This document shows positions 34,494 to 44,585 of a stretch of DNA of 64,000 bases, one piece after another. A model generated the notes under the pieces. That model made no database searches and had not been told where the DNA came from. It worked only from the letters and a program-made list of their open reading frames with translations. The translations under genes and the position numbers were made by a program. Numbering within the stretch: the first letter of the stretch is position 1; each line of letters begins with the position of its first letter. The DNA lies in contig NZ_CP126889.1 of the NCBI RefSeq assembly GCF_030246845.1, positions 2,232,001 through 2,296,000 of the forward strand, written 5' to 3'. Origin of the DNA: Enhydrobacter sp. (lineage in GTDB: Bacteria > Pseudomonadota > Alphaproteobacteria > Reyranellales > Reyranellaceae).

Positions 34494-35521
34494 TGCTCCG
34501 GGCGGGCTCGCGCAACCTCATCACCGACGTGGACGGGCTCGCCGTCGGCAATGCCCAGGACGAGACGCTGCGCTCGGGTGTCAGCGTCGTTCTGTGCGAG
34601 GCGCCGTCGGTCGCGTCGGTCGATGTCCGCGGCGGTGCGCCGGGCACGCGCGAGACGGATCTTCTGGAGCCGTCCTGCCTCGTCGACCGCGTGGATGCGA
34701 TCTGCCTCTCGGGCGGTTCGGCCTTCGGTCTCTCGGCCGCGGACGGCGCGATGCGCTGGCTGCGCGAGCGGGGGAGGGGCGTCGCCATCGGCGGCGTCGT
34801 GGTGCCGATCGTGCCCGCGGCCATCCTGTTCGACCTCCTGAACGGCGGCGACAAGCAGTGGGATTGGCCGCCTTATCGCGAGCTCGGCTACGAAGCGTGC
34901 GGCCACGCCAGCCGCGACTTCGCTTTGGGCAATGCAGGCGCGGGCATGGGCGCGAAAGCGGGCAACCTCAAGGGCGGTCTCGGCAGTGCCTCCGCCATCG
35001 ATCCGCAGAGCGGCTTGCAAGTCGGTGCACTGGTCGCCGTGAATGCGCGCGGCTACACGACCATGGACGATATGCCTCATTTCTGGGCGTGGCCCCTCGA
35101 GCAGGGCCACGAGTTCGGCGGTCTCGGTCCGCCGCCGCGCGGTGTCGGGCTTGCGGTCTCGCACGCGCGCGCCGATCCCGGCCGCGATCCGGCGGATGTC
35201 GTGCGGCGCGATCCCCGCGCCAACACCACCATCGCCGTGGTCGCCACCAATGCGCGGCTCGACAAGGCCTCGACGCAGCGGCTGGCCGTGATGGCGCAGG
35301 ATGGTTTGGCGCGTGCAATTCGCCCTGTTCATACACCGCTGGACGGCGATACAGTGTTTGCCGTCGCCACCGGCCGCCATGACCCTGGCGCTGATCCGCT
35401 GGCGCTGGGCGAGATCGGGACGCTGGCGGCCGATTGCCTGGCGCGTGCGGTCGCGCGCGGCGTCTACCATGCTGGCACGCAGGGTGCTGCACGAAGCTGG
35501 AAAGAGGTATTCGGCCGCTGA
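34493..35521 (+). CDS. P1-family (DmpA/NylC-like) peptidase
   Basis: A 342-residue N-terminal-nucleophile hydrolase of the S58/P1 family. Self-cleavage is expected between Asn244 and Thr245 (RANTTIAVVATNARL), leaving Thr245 as nucleophile, as in NylC; other marks are GGAPGTRETDLL and CLSGGSAFGLSAADG near the start and AGAGMGAKAGNLKGG in the middle. Relatives cleave N-terminal residues, beta-peptides or nylon oligomers; the natural substrate here is unknown. The ATG overlaps the rlmI stop by one base (TGATG). Confidence 0.9.
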   Translation: MLRAGSRNLITDVDGLAVGNAQDETLRSGVSVVLCEAPSVASVDVRGGAPGTRETDLLEPSCLVDRVDAICLSGGSAFGLSAADGAMRWLRERGRGVAIGGVVVPIVPAAILFDLLNGGDKQWDWPPYRELGYEACGHASRDFALGNAGAGMGAKAGNLKGGLGSASAIDPQSGLQVGALVAVNARGYTTMDDMPHFWAWPLEQGHEFGGLGPPPRGVGLAVSHARADPGRDPADVVRRDPRANTTIAVVATNARLDKASTQRLAVMAQDGLARAIRPVHTPLDGDTVFAVATGRHDPGADPLALGEIGTLAADCLARAVARGVYHAGTQGAARSWKEVFGR

Positions 35522-35586
35522 GTTCGCATCCAGTGTCCACGTTCGGCGTTAGGCTTCATACTGTTGCCATGCTCGCCGGCCTAACA

Positions 35587-37455
35587 ATGAAGATCATGCG
35601 ATGGCCGACCGAAGGCTTCTGGCTCGGTCGAGCGTCGGTCGTGGTGGCGGCGATGCTGCTGGCTTGCGGCGTGGCCGAGGCGCGCACCGGTCAGATCTCC
35701 CTCACGGTGACGGGCGACAAGGAGATGGCGGACGAGCTGAAGCAGCTCTCGGAGGACCTGGACAAGGACCAGCCGCTGTCAGGCGATTCCCTGTCGCTTC
35801 TGCAGGCGGCGCAGGCGCGCCGGTCCCGGCTCGTATCGGCGCTGCGCTCGCGCGGCTACTACGACTCGCAGGTCACCGCCACGGTCGGCAACCAGCCGAT
35901 CGACGAGGCGAGTGCGCTCGATGCGATCGACAGCCAGCCGGAAACGGCGAAGACCGATTTCCAGATCAGGATCGCGACCGGGCCGGTCTATCGCGTGGCC
36001 GACCTGAACATCGACGGACCACAGGACGTGGTCGGTCCGACCGTGCTCGATCGCAACAAGCTTCCCCTCAAGCCCGGCCAGCCGGCGGACGCGGCCACGA
36101 TCATCAATACCGAGAACCAGATCCTCGACCAGGTGCGCGGCCGCGGCTATGCGCTCGCCAAGGTCTCGCGGCGCGAGGTCGTGATCAATCACGCCACGCG
36201 CGAGGCCTACGTCACCTACCATCTGCAGACGGGCCCCGAGGCGACCATGGGTCCGGTCCATTTCTCCGGCACCCAGGAGATCGACACCACCTACCTGCAG
36301 AAGCGTGTGCCGTTCAAGCAGGGCGAGCCCTATGCGCCGGACAAGGTGACGGCGCTGCGCGACAAGCTCAACGCGCTGGGCGTGTTCAGCGCGGTCCGGA
36401 TAAAGCCCGCGACCAGCCTCGACGCCAAGGGAGAGCTGCCGATCGATGTCGACCTGGAGGATCGGCCGTCGCATTCGATCGGCTTCGGCGCGGCCTACGA
36501 GACCATCCTTGGCTTCAGCGCCAACGCCTACTGGCTGGACCGCAACCTGTTCGGCGAGGCCGAGAGCCTGCGTTTGTCGGCGATCGTGAACCATATCGGC
36601 CAGGGCGCGATCCCCGACGATCTCGGCTACGGCTTCCGGGCGGACTTCCTCAAGCCCGACTGGTGGGTGGCGGGCCAGGACGCCACCGCGTCGGCCCAGG
36701 CGCTGCGCGAGGTCTATCCGGCCTATACACGCAAGGCTGTGCTGTTCGGGGTCGGGCTCAATCGCACGATATCGGAGCACTGGCGCGTGTCGGCGGGCCT
36801 CAGCTACGAAGCCTCGCAGATCGAGCAGTCGGGCACCACAGCCTACTATCAATTGTTCGGCGTGCCGCTCTCGGCGACGCTGAACGAGGCCAACAGCGAT
36901 CTCGACCCGACCCGGGGCTACAAGGTCGTGCTCAATGTCACGCCCTATGCCGACCTCGAGCACAGCAACGACCTGTTCGCCATCACCAAGGTGGTCGGCA
37001 CGACCTATCTCGACGTAAGCGGCGATGGCCGCAGCGTGGTCGCGGCCCGCGCCGCCTTCGGCTCCATTCCGGGCGGCACCAATACCATGGTGCCGCCGGA
37101 CAAGCTGTTCTATGCCGGCGGCGGTGGCTCCATCCGCGGCTTCACCTATCAGTCGGCCGGGCCGCGCGATGCGTTCAACAATCCGGTCGGCGGCGCCAGC
37201 CTCATCGAAGGCAGCCTCGAGTTCAGGCAACGCATCGGCCAGTCGTTCGGCGCGGTCGTCTTCGTCGATGCCGGCGGCGCCTATTCCAAGACTTTGCCCG
37301 ACTTCTCCGAGATGAGCCCCCGTATCGGCACCGGCGTCGGCGTGCGCTATTATACGGCCTTCGGCCCGGCGCGCCTCGATGTCGGCTTCCCGCTCAACAA
37401 GCGCGCGGGTGACGCGCCCTTCGGCATCTATGTCAGCATTGGACAGGCGTTCTGA
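35587..37455 (+). CDS. tamA: TamA: outer-membrane POTRA/beta-barrel assembly factor
   Basis: A 622-residue BamA/TamA-family protein. A signal peptide ends near residue 35 (VVVAAMLLACGVAEA). Residues about 38-280 form three POTRA-like units, the last containing FSGTQEIDTTYLQKRVPF. The C-terminal barrel (about 290-622) includes GGGSIRGFTYQ, the VRGF-like lid motif, and ends in Phe as expected for the beta-signal (YVSIGQAF). It helps insert outer-membrane proteins. ATG 35587 is chosen; 35569 is an alternative. tamB follows with a one-base overlap. Confidence 0.93.
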   Translation: MKIMRWPTEGFWLGRASVVVAAMLLACGVAEARTGQISLTVTGDKEMADELKQLSEDLDKDQPLSGDSLSLLQAAQARRSRLVSALRSRGYYDSQVTATVGNQPIDEASALDAIDSQPETAKTDFQIRIATGPVYRVADLNIDGPQDVVGPTVLDRNKLPLKPGQPADAATIINTENQILDQVRGRGYALAKVSRREVVINHATREAYVTYHLQTGPEATMGPVHFSGTQEIDTTYLQKRVPFKQGEPYAPDKVTALRDKLNALGVFSAVRIKPATSLDAKGELPIDVDLEDRPSHSIGFGAAYETILGFSANAYWLDRNLFGEAESLRLSAIVNHIGQGAIPDDLGYGFRADFLKPDWWVAGQDATASAQALREVYPAYTRKAVLFGVGLNRTISEHWRVSAGLSYEASQIEQSGTTAYYQLFGVPLSATLNEANSDLDPTRGYKVVLNVTPYADLEHSNDLFAITKVVGTTYLDVSGDGRSVVAARAAFGSIPGGTNTMVPPDKLFYAGGGGSIRGFTYQSAGPRDAFNNPVGGASLIEGSLEFRQRIGQSFGAVVFVDAGGAYSKTLPDFSEMSPRIGTGVGVRYYTAFGPARLDVGFPLNKRAGDAPFGIYVSIGQAF

Positions 37456-40400
37456 TGCGCTGGTTGCGAATCACGGCTTGGACGGCGGGCGGCATCGTCA
37501 TCGCCGTCGCGCTCCTGCTCGCCGCCTTGCAGACAGCGCCGGGCAAGCGGATGCTGGCGAACGCCGTGTCGTCGATGGCGTCCTCGGCCGACAGTCGACT
37601 GGAAATCTCGGATATCAGCGGATTCATTCCGACCGACCTTCGCGTGGCGAAGATCGCGATGTCCGATTCCGACGGGATCTGGCTCAGCATCGAGGATGCC
37701 CGCCTCGACTGGTCGTTCGCATCGCTGTTCACGGGCCAGTTGAAGATCGACGAGCTGAGCGCGCGGAAGATCGAGGCGCTGCGGCCGCCGCTTCCGTCGA
37801 AGGCATCATCCCCCAGCGGTTCGTCCGGCGGCACGAGCCTGCCGTTCGGCGTCGACCTCGATCGGCTCGCCGTCGCCGACCTGCATATCGGGGCGCCGCT
37901 TGGCGGTGGCATCGACTCGCACTGGAAGCTCGATGGCAATGCGCTGGTGAGCGATCGCGACCAGAGTCATGCCAGGCTCGAGATGGTGCGAACGGACGGG
38001 CCTTACGGCCGGCTCACCGCCAATCTCGGCTTCAATTTGCAGCCGTTCTCGGTCGACGGCGAGATAGGCGGCGAGGAAGCGGCCGGCGGCGTCATCGCGG
38101 CGTTGATCGGCCGGCCCGACCTCGATCGGGTGTCCTTCAAGCTCACCGCAAAGGGCGACAGGGCCGCCGGCAATGCCGTGCTCGACGTCTCCGCGGGTGA
38201 TGCGATCCGCTCGAGCGGCAATGCGCGCTGGCATCCGGATGGTGGGGCGACGGCCATCTCTCTCGATTTGTCGGCGGTGGCACCGGGCCTGCTGGACAGT
38301 CCGATCGCGCGGCTCCTGCGCACGCCCGTTACGCTCGAGGGCGAGGCGGCTCTCGATGCGGCAGGCATCGTGTCGGTGCGATCGCTGGCGCTCGCGGCGG
38401 GGCCGGCGCGTGTCGATGCGACCGGGCGGTACGATCCGCAAAAGGATCAACTGCAGGCAACGATCAAGGTGCAGGCCGGCGAGGCGGGGCCGCTGGCCGA
38501 TCTCGCCGGCGGCGTCGACTGGCGCAACCTGCGGGCGGATCTCGTGGCCGATCTCACCAATGTCGCCAAGCAACCGCAAGGCACGGCGACGTTGACGGCC
38601 TCGATCGACGACCTCGCGGCGAAAAGCCTCGGCGAACGCGGGCCGCCGCCGCAGCATATGGAACTGGCGGCGAAGGTCGATGCGCAGCCGGATGGCCGCC
38701 TGGTGGTCCAGTCGCTCGACCTCTCCTCGCCACTTCTCGCCCTGAAGGGCAATGCCGACTATCAGCCTTCCACCAAAGCCGGCAACGGCAGGATCGCGCT
38801 CGACTTGCCGGACCTCGCACCGCTCTCGGGCTTGGCCGGCGTCCAGATCGGCGGCCATGGGCACCTCGATCTCGACCTGTCGACGAGGAGCTCCGGATCG
38901 CGTGTCGCCTGGCGCGGCAAGTTCGACGAGCTCAGCGTGCCCGACATGCCGCCGGATCTGCAGCGGAAGACATTGACGCTGAATGGCGCCGCCGCGCTGC
39001 AGAAAGACCGGGCCTGGCGGCTCGACGGCGTGCGCCTCGAGGCGGAGGGGATGACCTTCACGGTCTCGGGCCATGGCCGCGACCGAACCGGCGAGCTCGA
39101 TCTTGCGCTCGATTTGCCGCGCCTTGGCCTGCTGCAGGCCGGCATGAGCGGGGCGGCATCCGCCAACAGCAAGGTGACGTTGACGCCCAATGGCGGCGAT
39201 GTGCATGCCACAGTCGATCTCAGCGATCTGAGCCGGGCCGGCATCACGTCGCGGCATCTCGCTCTCACGCTTGACGCGTCACTCGAAGGGGAAGCCGCGC
39301 GCGGCAGCATCAAGGCCCAGGGCGATCTTGCCGGCCAGCCGCTCGGCCTGAGCGGCAGTTTCTCGCGCAATGCCGACGGCGGGCTGCACGTGCCGACGCT
39401 TCAGGGAAGCTGGGCCAGCGCCGTGGTCGATGTGAAGGATCTCGCGGTGGCGCCCGGCCGCGCTACTGGAAGCGGCCATCTCAAGATGGCGCGGCTCGAG
39501 GAGCTTGCACCGATCGTGGGCACGCCGCTTGCGGGCGCCCTCGACCTCCAGATCGCTACCCAGTCCGACAATCCCGCGGGCACGGTGACCATCGCCTTGC
39601 GCGGCGATCGGCTGCGCGCCGGCTCCGCCGGAGCGAACGCGCTGCAGCTCGACGCATCGGTCGCCGATCCGTTCGGCGCGGCCAGGACCGAGGCGACGCT
39701 CAAGGCCACCGGCCTGGCCGGGGTGGCCGACCTCGGCAGCGTGAACGCGACGGTGAAGGGGGATCGGACGGCCTTCGACCTTGCCTTGCGGGCCGCCGGC
39801 CGGACAACGAACGCCAGCCTCGCGGCCCGGGTGGAACCCGGCGATGTCATCCGGGTCGCCCTGCAGCGACTCGATGCGCGCTACCAGGGCATCCCCGTCG
39901 TGCTCAATGCGCCGACGCAGGTGACGGTCGCCGGCTCGCGGGTGGTCGTTCAGCCGGCCTCGCTGCGGCTGGGCGGCGGACGCCTGTCGGTCGGCGGTAC
40001 CGTCGACGAGACCGCAAGCGATCTCTCGGTCGAGATCGCGGCCCTGCCGCTTTCCCTGGTGGAGGCGTTCGCGCCCGGAACCGGCGTCGAGGGCACGCTG
40101 CGGGCCAAGCTGCGGGCCACGGGCGCCCTCGCCAATCCGCGAATCGAGGCCAGCTATTCGGCCGACGGCCTGCGGGTGAAGCGTCCCGAGACGGCCCTCC
40201 TGCCGGCGTTCGCGCTGCGCGGCACGGCCTCGGTGGTCGACCGCCAGGCGACGTTCGACGCGACTGTATCGGCGGGCAGCGGGACTCGCCTCGGCGTGAA
40301 GGGCAAGGCATCGATCCCGCAAGGCAGCGCACCGCTTGCCGCAACGGTCAGCCTCAACGGCGCCGTCGACATTGCGCCGTTCGCGCCGGCGCTCGGCGAC

Positions 40401-41690
40401 AGCATCCGCAATGTCGCCGGCACGCTCAGCCCCAATCTCAGCCTCACGCTGAAGGGCGGTGCCATCGACGGCGCGGGCACCATCGCCCTCAGCAATGCCG
40501 CGCTTTCCCTGCCCGCGTCAGGGCTCAGGATGACCGGCGGGCAGGCAAACATCGCGCTACAAGGGCAGGCGCTGCAGCTCCAGAGCCTGACTTTCCATAC
40601 CGCGCGAAACGGCGCCATCTCGGGCAGGGGCACCGTCCAGCTCGATCCGGCGCAGGGCTTTCCGGTCGACCTCGGCATCACGACGCGCAACGCCCTGCTC
40701 GCCAACCGGCCGGACATGATCGCGAGCGTGTCGAGCGACATCAAGGTGACGGGATCGACGCTCAACGGCTTCGATGTCACGGGCCCCGTGATCATCGATC
40801 GTGCCGAGATCAACATCGGCGGGACGCAGGTCGCGAACTATCCCACGATTGCGGTCACGGAGATCAATGGCGGCAATGGGTCCAACGCGGCACCGGCCAA
40901 GCCCGCCGCGGCGCCGTCGGGCAAGGTCGCGCCCAAGTCGCCGGAGGCGGGCGGCGTGCGGCTGGCGCTCGACATCAACGCGCCCCAGGCGGTGTTCGTG
41001 CGCGGCCGCGGCCTCGATGCCGAGGTCGGCGGCAAGTTCACCGTCACCGGCAATCCCTCGGCACCGGCCGTGCTGGGCAATCTCACCTTGCGGCGCGGCA
41101 CCTTCAACCTGGTCGGGCATCAGCTCAATTTCACGCGCGGCAATGTCTCGTTGATGAACGCCAACACGATCGACCCCGAGCTCGACTTCGCCGCGACGAC
41201 CGTCGTGAACTCGACCACGATCGAGGTCGACATCACCGGCACATCGCGCGCACCCAAGATCGCGCTCACCTCGTCGCCGCCCTTGCCGCAGGACGAGGCG
41301 ATGGCGATGCTGCTGTTCGGCAAGCCGTCGTCGGGCCTGAGTCCGTTCGAGATCCTGAGCGCCGCGCAGGCGCTGGCCGAGCTGACGGGGCAGGCGTCGG
41401 CGGGCGGCGGCGGCTTCCTCGGCCGGCTCCGCAAGGGGCTGGGCCTCGACCAGCTTTCGATCAACTCGTCGTCCAGCAACGCGGCGAACGCCTCGTCCGG
41501 CAGCACGACATCGATCCAGGGCGGCCGCTATGTGGCGCCGGGCGTCTATGTCGGCGCGCAGCAGGGCGCGAGCGGCAATTCGAGCCGCGGCATCGTCGAG
41601 ATCGAAGTCCTGCCGCATACCAAGCTCGAAGGCTCGTTCGGCACCGACTCCAACGACAAGATCGGCGCCAAGATGGAATGGGACTACTGA
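37455..41690 (+). CDS. tamB: TamB: translocation and assembly module subunit
   Basis: A 1411-residue AsmA-like protein spanning the periplasm. The N-terminal anchor (about 5-28, hydrophobic) is followed by more than 1000 residues of short beta-strand repeats rich in Asp/Gly/Ala/Leu, giving a long groove that may shuttle lipids. The C-terminal DUF490 domain (about 1000-1411) has the family blocks DPELDFAATTVVNSTTIEV and QDEAMAMLLFGKPSSGLSP, ending in an aromatic residue (MEWDY) that docks to TamA. ATG overlaps the tamA stop by one base, so the pair is one operon. Confidence 0.94.
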   Translation: MRWLRITAWTAGGIVIAVALLLAALQTAPGKRMLANAVSSMASSADSRLEISDISGFIPTDLRVAKIAMSDSDGIWLSIEDARLDWSFASLFTGQLKIDELSARKIEALRPPLPSKASSPSGSSGGTSLPFGVDLDRLAVADLHIGAPLGGGIDSHWKLDGNALVSDRDQSHARLEMVRTDGPYGRLTANLGFNLQPFSVDGEIGGEEAAGGVIAALIGRPDLDRVSFKLTAKGDRAAGNAVLDVSAGDAIRSSGNARWHPDGGATAISLDLSAVAPGLLDSPIARLLRTPVTLEGEAALDAAGIVSVRSLALAAGPARVDATGRYDPQKDQLQATIKVQAGEAGPLADLAGGVDWRNLRADLVADLTNVAKQPQGTATLTASIDDLAAKSLGERGPPPQHMELAAKVDAQPDGRLVVQSLDLSSPLLALKGNADYQPSTKAGNGRIALDLPDLAPLSGLAGVQIGGHGHLDLDLSTRSSGSRVAWRGKFDELSVPDMPPDLQRKTLTLNGAAALQKDRAWRLDGVRLEAEGMTFTVSGHGRDRTGELDLALDLPRLGLLQAGMSGAASANSKVTLTPNGGDVHATVDLSDLSRAGITSRHLALTLDASLEGEAARGSIKAQGDLAGQPLGLSGSFSRNADGGLHVPTLQGSWASAVVDVKDLAVAPGRATGSGHLKMARLEELAPIVGTPLAGALDLQIATQSDNPAGTVTIALRGDRLRAGSAGANALQLDASVADPFGAARTEATLKATGLAGVADLGSVNATVKGDRTAFDLALRAAGRTTNASLAARVEPGDVIRVALQRLDARYQGIPVVLNAPTQVTVAGSRVVVQPASLRLGGGRLSVGGTVDETASDLSVEIAALPLSLVEAFAPGTGVEGTLRAKLRATGALANPRIEASYSADGLRVKRPETALLPAFALRGTASVVDRQATFDATVSAGSGTRLGVKGKASIPQGSAPLAATVSLNGAVDIAPFAPALGDSIRNVAGTLSPNLSLTLKGGAIDGAGTIALSNAALSLPASGLRMTGGQANIALQGQALQLQSLTFHTARNGAISGRGTVQLDPAQGFPVDLGITTRNALLANRPDMIASVSSDIKVTGSTLNGFDVTGPVIIDRAEINIGGTQVANYPTIAVTEINGGNGSNAAPAKPAAAPSGKVAPKSPEAGGVRLALDINAPQAVFVRGRGLDAEVGGKFTVTGNPSAPAVLGNLTLRRGTFNLVGHQLNFTRGNVSLMNANTIDPELDFAATTVVNSTTIEVDITGTSRAPKIALTSSPPLPQDEAMAMLLFGKPSSGLSPFEILSAAQALAELTGQASAGGGGFLGRLRKGLGLDQLSINSSSSNAANASSGSTTSIQGGRYVAPGVYVGAQQGASGNSSRGIVEIEVLPHTKLEGSFGTDSNDKIGAKMEWDY

Positions 41691-41713
41691 CGCTCTACCG
41701 CAGGAGGTCTCCC

Positions 41714-42181
41714 ATGACCGCGAGGTTGACCCGTCGCCTGCTCATCGCCGCCACGATCGCCGGCGCGCTTCCGGCAAATGCCGAAGCCGAGCCGTCGGTC
41801 GAGCTGGGCGCCATTCTGAACAAGTATGCCGACGCGCTGCGGGCGGAGGATGCCGAGGCGGCGGTGCGCCTGTTCAGGACCAACGGCTCCTACATGGCGC
41901 CGGGCGCCAAGATCGCTGTCGGCACGGATGCCCTGCTCGCCGCCCACAAGCGGTTGCTGGCGACCCTCAGGATCGATCTGGCGTACGATGTGCGCGAGGC
42001 GGCGACGTTCGCCGAGGTCGGATGGCTGCGCTCCACCGCCCGGGCCCGTCTCAAGATCCTGTCGAGCGGCGTGGAGAGCACGCGCTACTCCAACCAGCTC
42101 GTCGTTTTCGGGCCGGAAGCCGGCATCTGGAAGATCCACAGCTACCTTTCCGCGCCCGCGCCGGCCGACGCCGCAAACTAG
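41714..42181 (+). CDS. Exported NTF2-like (SnoaL/DUF4440-type) protein
   Basis: A 155-residue small protein with a signal peptide (MTARLTRRLLIAATIAGALPANAEA, cleaved near 25). The rest is a cone-shaped NTF2-like domain: the helix LGAILNKYADALRAEDAEAAVRLF, a strand with GSYMAPGA, and paired strands ending WKIHSYL. Such domains bind small molecules or act as esterases or isomerases; nothing here decides which. A strong AGGAGG site fixes the start. It lies 23 bases after tamB, so it may be the third gene of that operon. Confidence 0.82.
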   Translation: MTARLTRRLLIAATIAGALPANAEAEPSVELGAILNKYADALRAEDAEAAVRLFRTNGSYMAPGAKIAVGTDALLAAHKRLLATLRIDLAYDVREAATFAEVGWLRSTARARLKILSSGVESTRYSNQLVVFGPEAGIWKIHSYLSAPAPADAAN

Positions 42182-42182
42182 G

Positions 42183-44315
42183 TCAGCGCGCGATCAGCAG
42201 GGCGGGCGTGCGCAGGACCTGCAGCAGCGCCGCCGTGCGCGGCCCCAGGAACTTCGCCTCGCCCTGGCGCAGCGACGTGCCGAGCGCCACGAGGTCGAAC
42301 TGTCCGCCGCGCACGGCCCGCCGGATCTCGCTCTCCGGCTTGACGTTCGTTGCGGTCATGCCCTTGACCGGCACGCCAGCCCGCTTGCCGGCACGATGGA
42401 TGTCGACCAGCACGGACATGCCGAGGCGCCGCGCCCGGCCGCGCAGCAACGCCACGTCTCCCTGCGGATCGAAGACGTGTAACGCCGTCACCGTGCCCTT
42501 GCTCGCGTCAGCGAGCGCGAGCGCAATCTCGGTCGCGAGGCGTGCGTCCTGTGTGCCAGCGGCCGGCAGCAGGATGTCGAGCGGCACATCGGCGGGTCCG
42601 GCCGCTCCGGCGCCGTTCACGGCGATGGCGACGGGACCCTGGAACTCGGTCACGAGCCGCTGCAGCCGCGGATCGAAGCGGGCTGCTTCGACGATCGGGC
42701 GATCGATGCCGACGAAGGCGATGTCGTAGCCACGCCCGATCTCCTTCTCCAGCGCGTCCTCCTGCTCCGGCGGCCGCTCGGTCACCAGCCGCTTCGCGCC
42801 GGCGGGCTTCGACTCGTGCAGCGTGCTCGTCGCGTCGGCCGCCTCGGCCACGTGACGGCGGGCCGCGGCCTCTTCGGATCCGCGCTCCTCGGCCGCTTCC
42901 GCCTCGAGCACCGTCGTCAGGATCTTCTGGCGTGCGGCGAAGAGACCGGCGAGCCGCGCCGCCAGCCGGCCGTTCGGACTGTCGTCCACATAGACGAGCG
43001 CGCGCTCCATCTTGGGAAGGTTCTCGGTCTCCTCGGCGTCCTCCTTTTCCAGCCGTCTGGCTTCCTCCTCGCCGAGCGGCACGCGCGACATCATCCAGCG
43101 CAACATCGGAGGCATGGCCATCGTGGTGATCACCGCCATGGCGACGATCATCGTGTAGAGCTGATTGCCGAGAGCGCCCATGGAGAGGCCGATGGTTGCG
43201 ATGATGACCTCGGTCGAGCCCCGGCCGTTCAAGCCGACCGCCAGCGCCAGCGACTCGCGCGTCGTGAGCCCGCCGAGGCGGCCGCCGATCAGCGCGCCGG
43301 AGAACTTGCCGACGCTGGCCACCAGCACGACAGCCAGTGTGAACAGGGCGAGGGTCGGGTCGAGCAGGGTGCGGAGGTCCATGCCGAGGCCGGCGACGGC
43401 GAAGAAGACGGGGCTGAAAAAGGCCATGATGAAGCCGCGCAACTGGCCCTCGATATGCTCGGTCAGGATGGGCGACTGGCCGATCAGGACGCCGGCGATG
43501 AACGCGCCGAGCGCAGTGTGCACGCCGATCAGCTCGGTGGTGAGCGCCATCGCCAGCATGACGATCAGGATCGCCGTGATCACCGGCACCTCGATGGTGA
43601 GGTTGTCGTTCACCCACACGATCAGCGCCGCGACCAGCCGCCGGCCGATAGTGAAGGCGAAGGCGAGGAACAGGGCCGTGCCGGCGAGGCTCGCCCCGAT
43701 GCTGGCGAGGTCGACCGTGCCATGGGCAGCGATGCCCGAGATCACCGCGATGATGATCCAGGCGATGGTGTCGTCGAGGATCGCGGTGGCGAGGATGAGC
43801 TGGCCGAGGTCGCGCCGGATCGCGCCGATCTCCATCAGCACCATGGCGACGATCTTCACCGCCGAGATCGACAGCGCCGTGCCCAGGAAAAGCGCCGTGA
43901 CGAGCCGGTTCTGCTGCTCGGGGATCGCATCGCCGGGCAGTGCATAGGCGAGCGCCACGCCGCAGACGAAGGGCACGGCGATGCCGAACAGGGACGAGGA
44001 GATCACCGCGCGCCGCCGGCGCTGGACCAGCGCCAGATTGGTCTCCATCCCGGTGAGCAGCAGCAGCAGCAGGATGCCGGTCTGGGCAATGCCGTCGATC
44101 ATGCTCTTCAGCGTCCTGGAATCGGGGAAGAGCATATGGCGCAGCTCGGGGAACAACGCGCCGAAGACGGAAGGGCCGAGCAGCACGCCGGCCAGGAGCT
44201 GGCCGAAGAGGGCGGGCTGGCCGAGCCGGCTCAGGCCCTCGCCCAGCAGGCGGCCCGCGAGCAGGAGAAGGATCAGCTCCGCGGCGAACACCGCCAGCGT
44301 ATGGTCGAATATCAA
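42183..44315 (-). CDS. CPA2-family cation:proton antiporter with UspA-like C-domain
   Basis: A 710-residue membrane protein. Residues about 1-405 form 11-13 spans of the Na+/H+ exchanger fold; the paired acidic residues in ILATAILDDTIAW (about 177-189) are the ion-binding site typical of CPA2 (KefB/RosB-like) carriers, and LVGQSPI- and GMDLRTLL-like blocks are also typical. The C-terminal part (about 430-710) looks like one or two universal-stress-protein domains (ERALVYVDDSPNGRLAA; later FDLVALGTSLRQGEAKFLGPRTAALL), perhaps nucleotide-binding regulators. It is divergent from the AtzG-like gene and stops one base from the NTF2-like gene. Confidence 0.88.
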   Translation of the reverse strand: MIFDHTLAVFAAELILLLLAGRLLGEGLSRLGQPALFGQLLAGVLLGPSVFGALFPELRHMLFPDSRTLKSMIDGIAQTGILLLLLLTGMETNLALVQRRRRAVISSSLFGIAVPFVCGVALAYALPGDAIPEQQNRLVTALFLGTALSISAVKIVAMVLMEIGAIRRDLGQLILATAILDDTIAWIIIAVISGIAAHGTVDLASIGASLAGTALFLAFAFTIGRRLVAALIVWVNDNLTIEVPVITAILIVMLAMALTTELIGVHTALGAFIAGVLIGQSPILTEHIEGQLRGFIMAFFSPVFFAVAGLGMDLRTLLDPTLALFTLAVVLVASVGKFSGALIGGRLGGLTTRESLALAVGLNGRGSTEVIIATIGLSMGALGNQLYTMIVAMAVITTMAMPPMLRWMMSRVPLGEEEARRLEKEDAEETENLPKMERALVYVDDSPNGRLAARLAGLFAARQKILTTVLEAEAAEERGSEEAAARRHVAEAADATSTLHESKPAGAKRLVTERPPEQEDALEKEIGRGYDIAFVGIDRPIVEAARFDPRLQRLVTEFQGPVAIAVNGAGAAGPADVPLDILLPAAGTQDARLATEIALALADASKGTVTALHVFDPQGDVALLRGRARRLGMSVLVDIHRAGKRAGVPVKGMTATNVKPESEIRRAVRGGQFDLVALGTSLRQGEAKFLGPRTAALLQVLRTPALLIAR

Positions 44316-44402
44316 GAAGCCCCCCGTGCGAATCGCCCGATGGACGGGCAGGAGCGATTCGTGCTGACGTTAACAACGGCCGAAGATCGGGAGGGATGCA
44401 AG

Positions 44403-44585
44403 ATGGACGAGGAAATTGTCGAGCTGCTGGCGCGCCAGGCCGGGCTGGACAAGGCGCTGGCGGAATTTCGCGACGATGTGATCGCGGCCGCGCGCCAGAC
44501 GGCGACCCTCAGGCAGAAGCTCGCGGCGCCCACCGATCCGCGCGTGGAACCGTGGCCCGCGATGCGGCCGGGAGAAGGGCTGTGA
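44403..44585 (+). CDS. AtzG-like (DUF4089) small amidase partner
   Basis: A 60-residue helical protein starting MDEEIVELLARQAGLDKAL and ending EPWPAMRPGEGL, the DUF4089 pattern of AtzG, a GatC-like small subunit that forms a transamidosome-like complex with the amidase AtzE. The TGA overlaps the GTG of the amidase by four bases (GTGA), which supports a functional pair. The longer open frame covering it (from 42816) is the shadow of the antiporter gene. Confidence 0.75.
   Translation: MDEEIVELLARQAGLDKALAEFRDDVIAAARQTATLRQKLAAPTDPRVEPWPAMRPGEGL

Noticed and set aside
41530..42729. Plus-strand open frame of about 400 codons across the tamB end, NTF2-like and antiporter genes
   Set aside because: Out of frame with tamB, runs over a gene on the other strand, and is Arg/Ser-rich.
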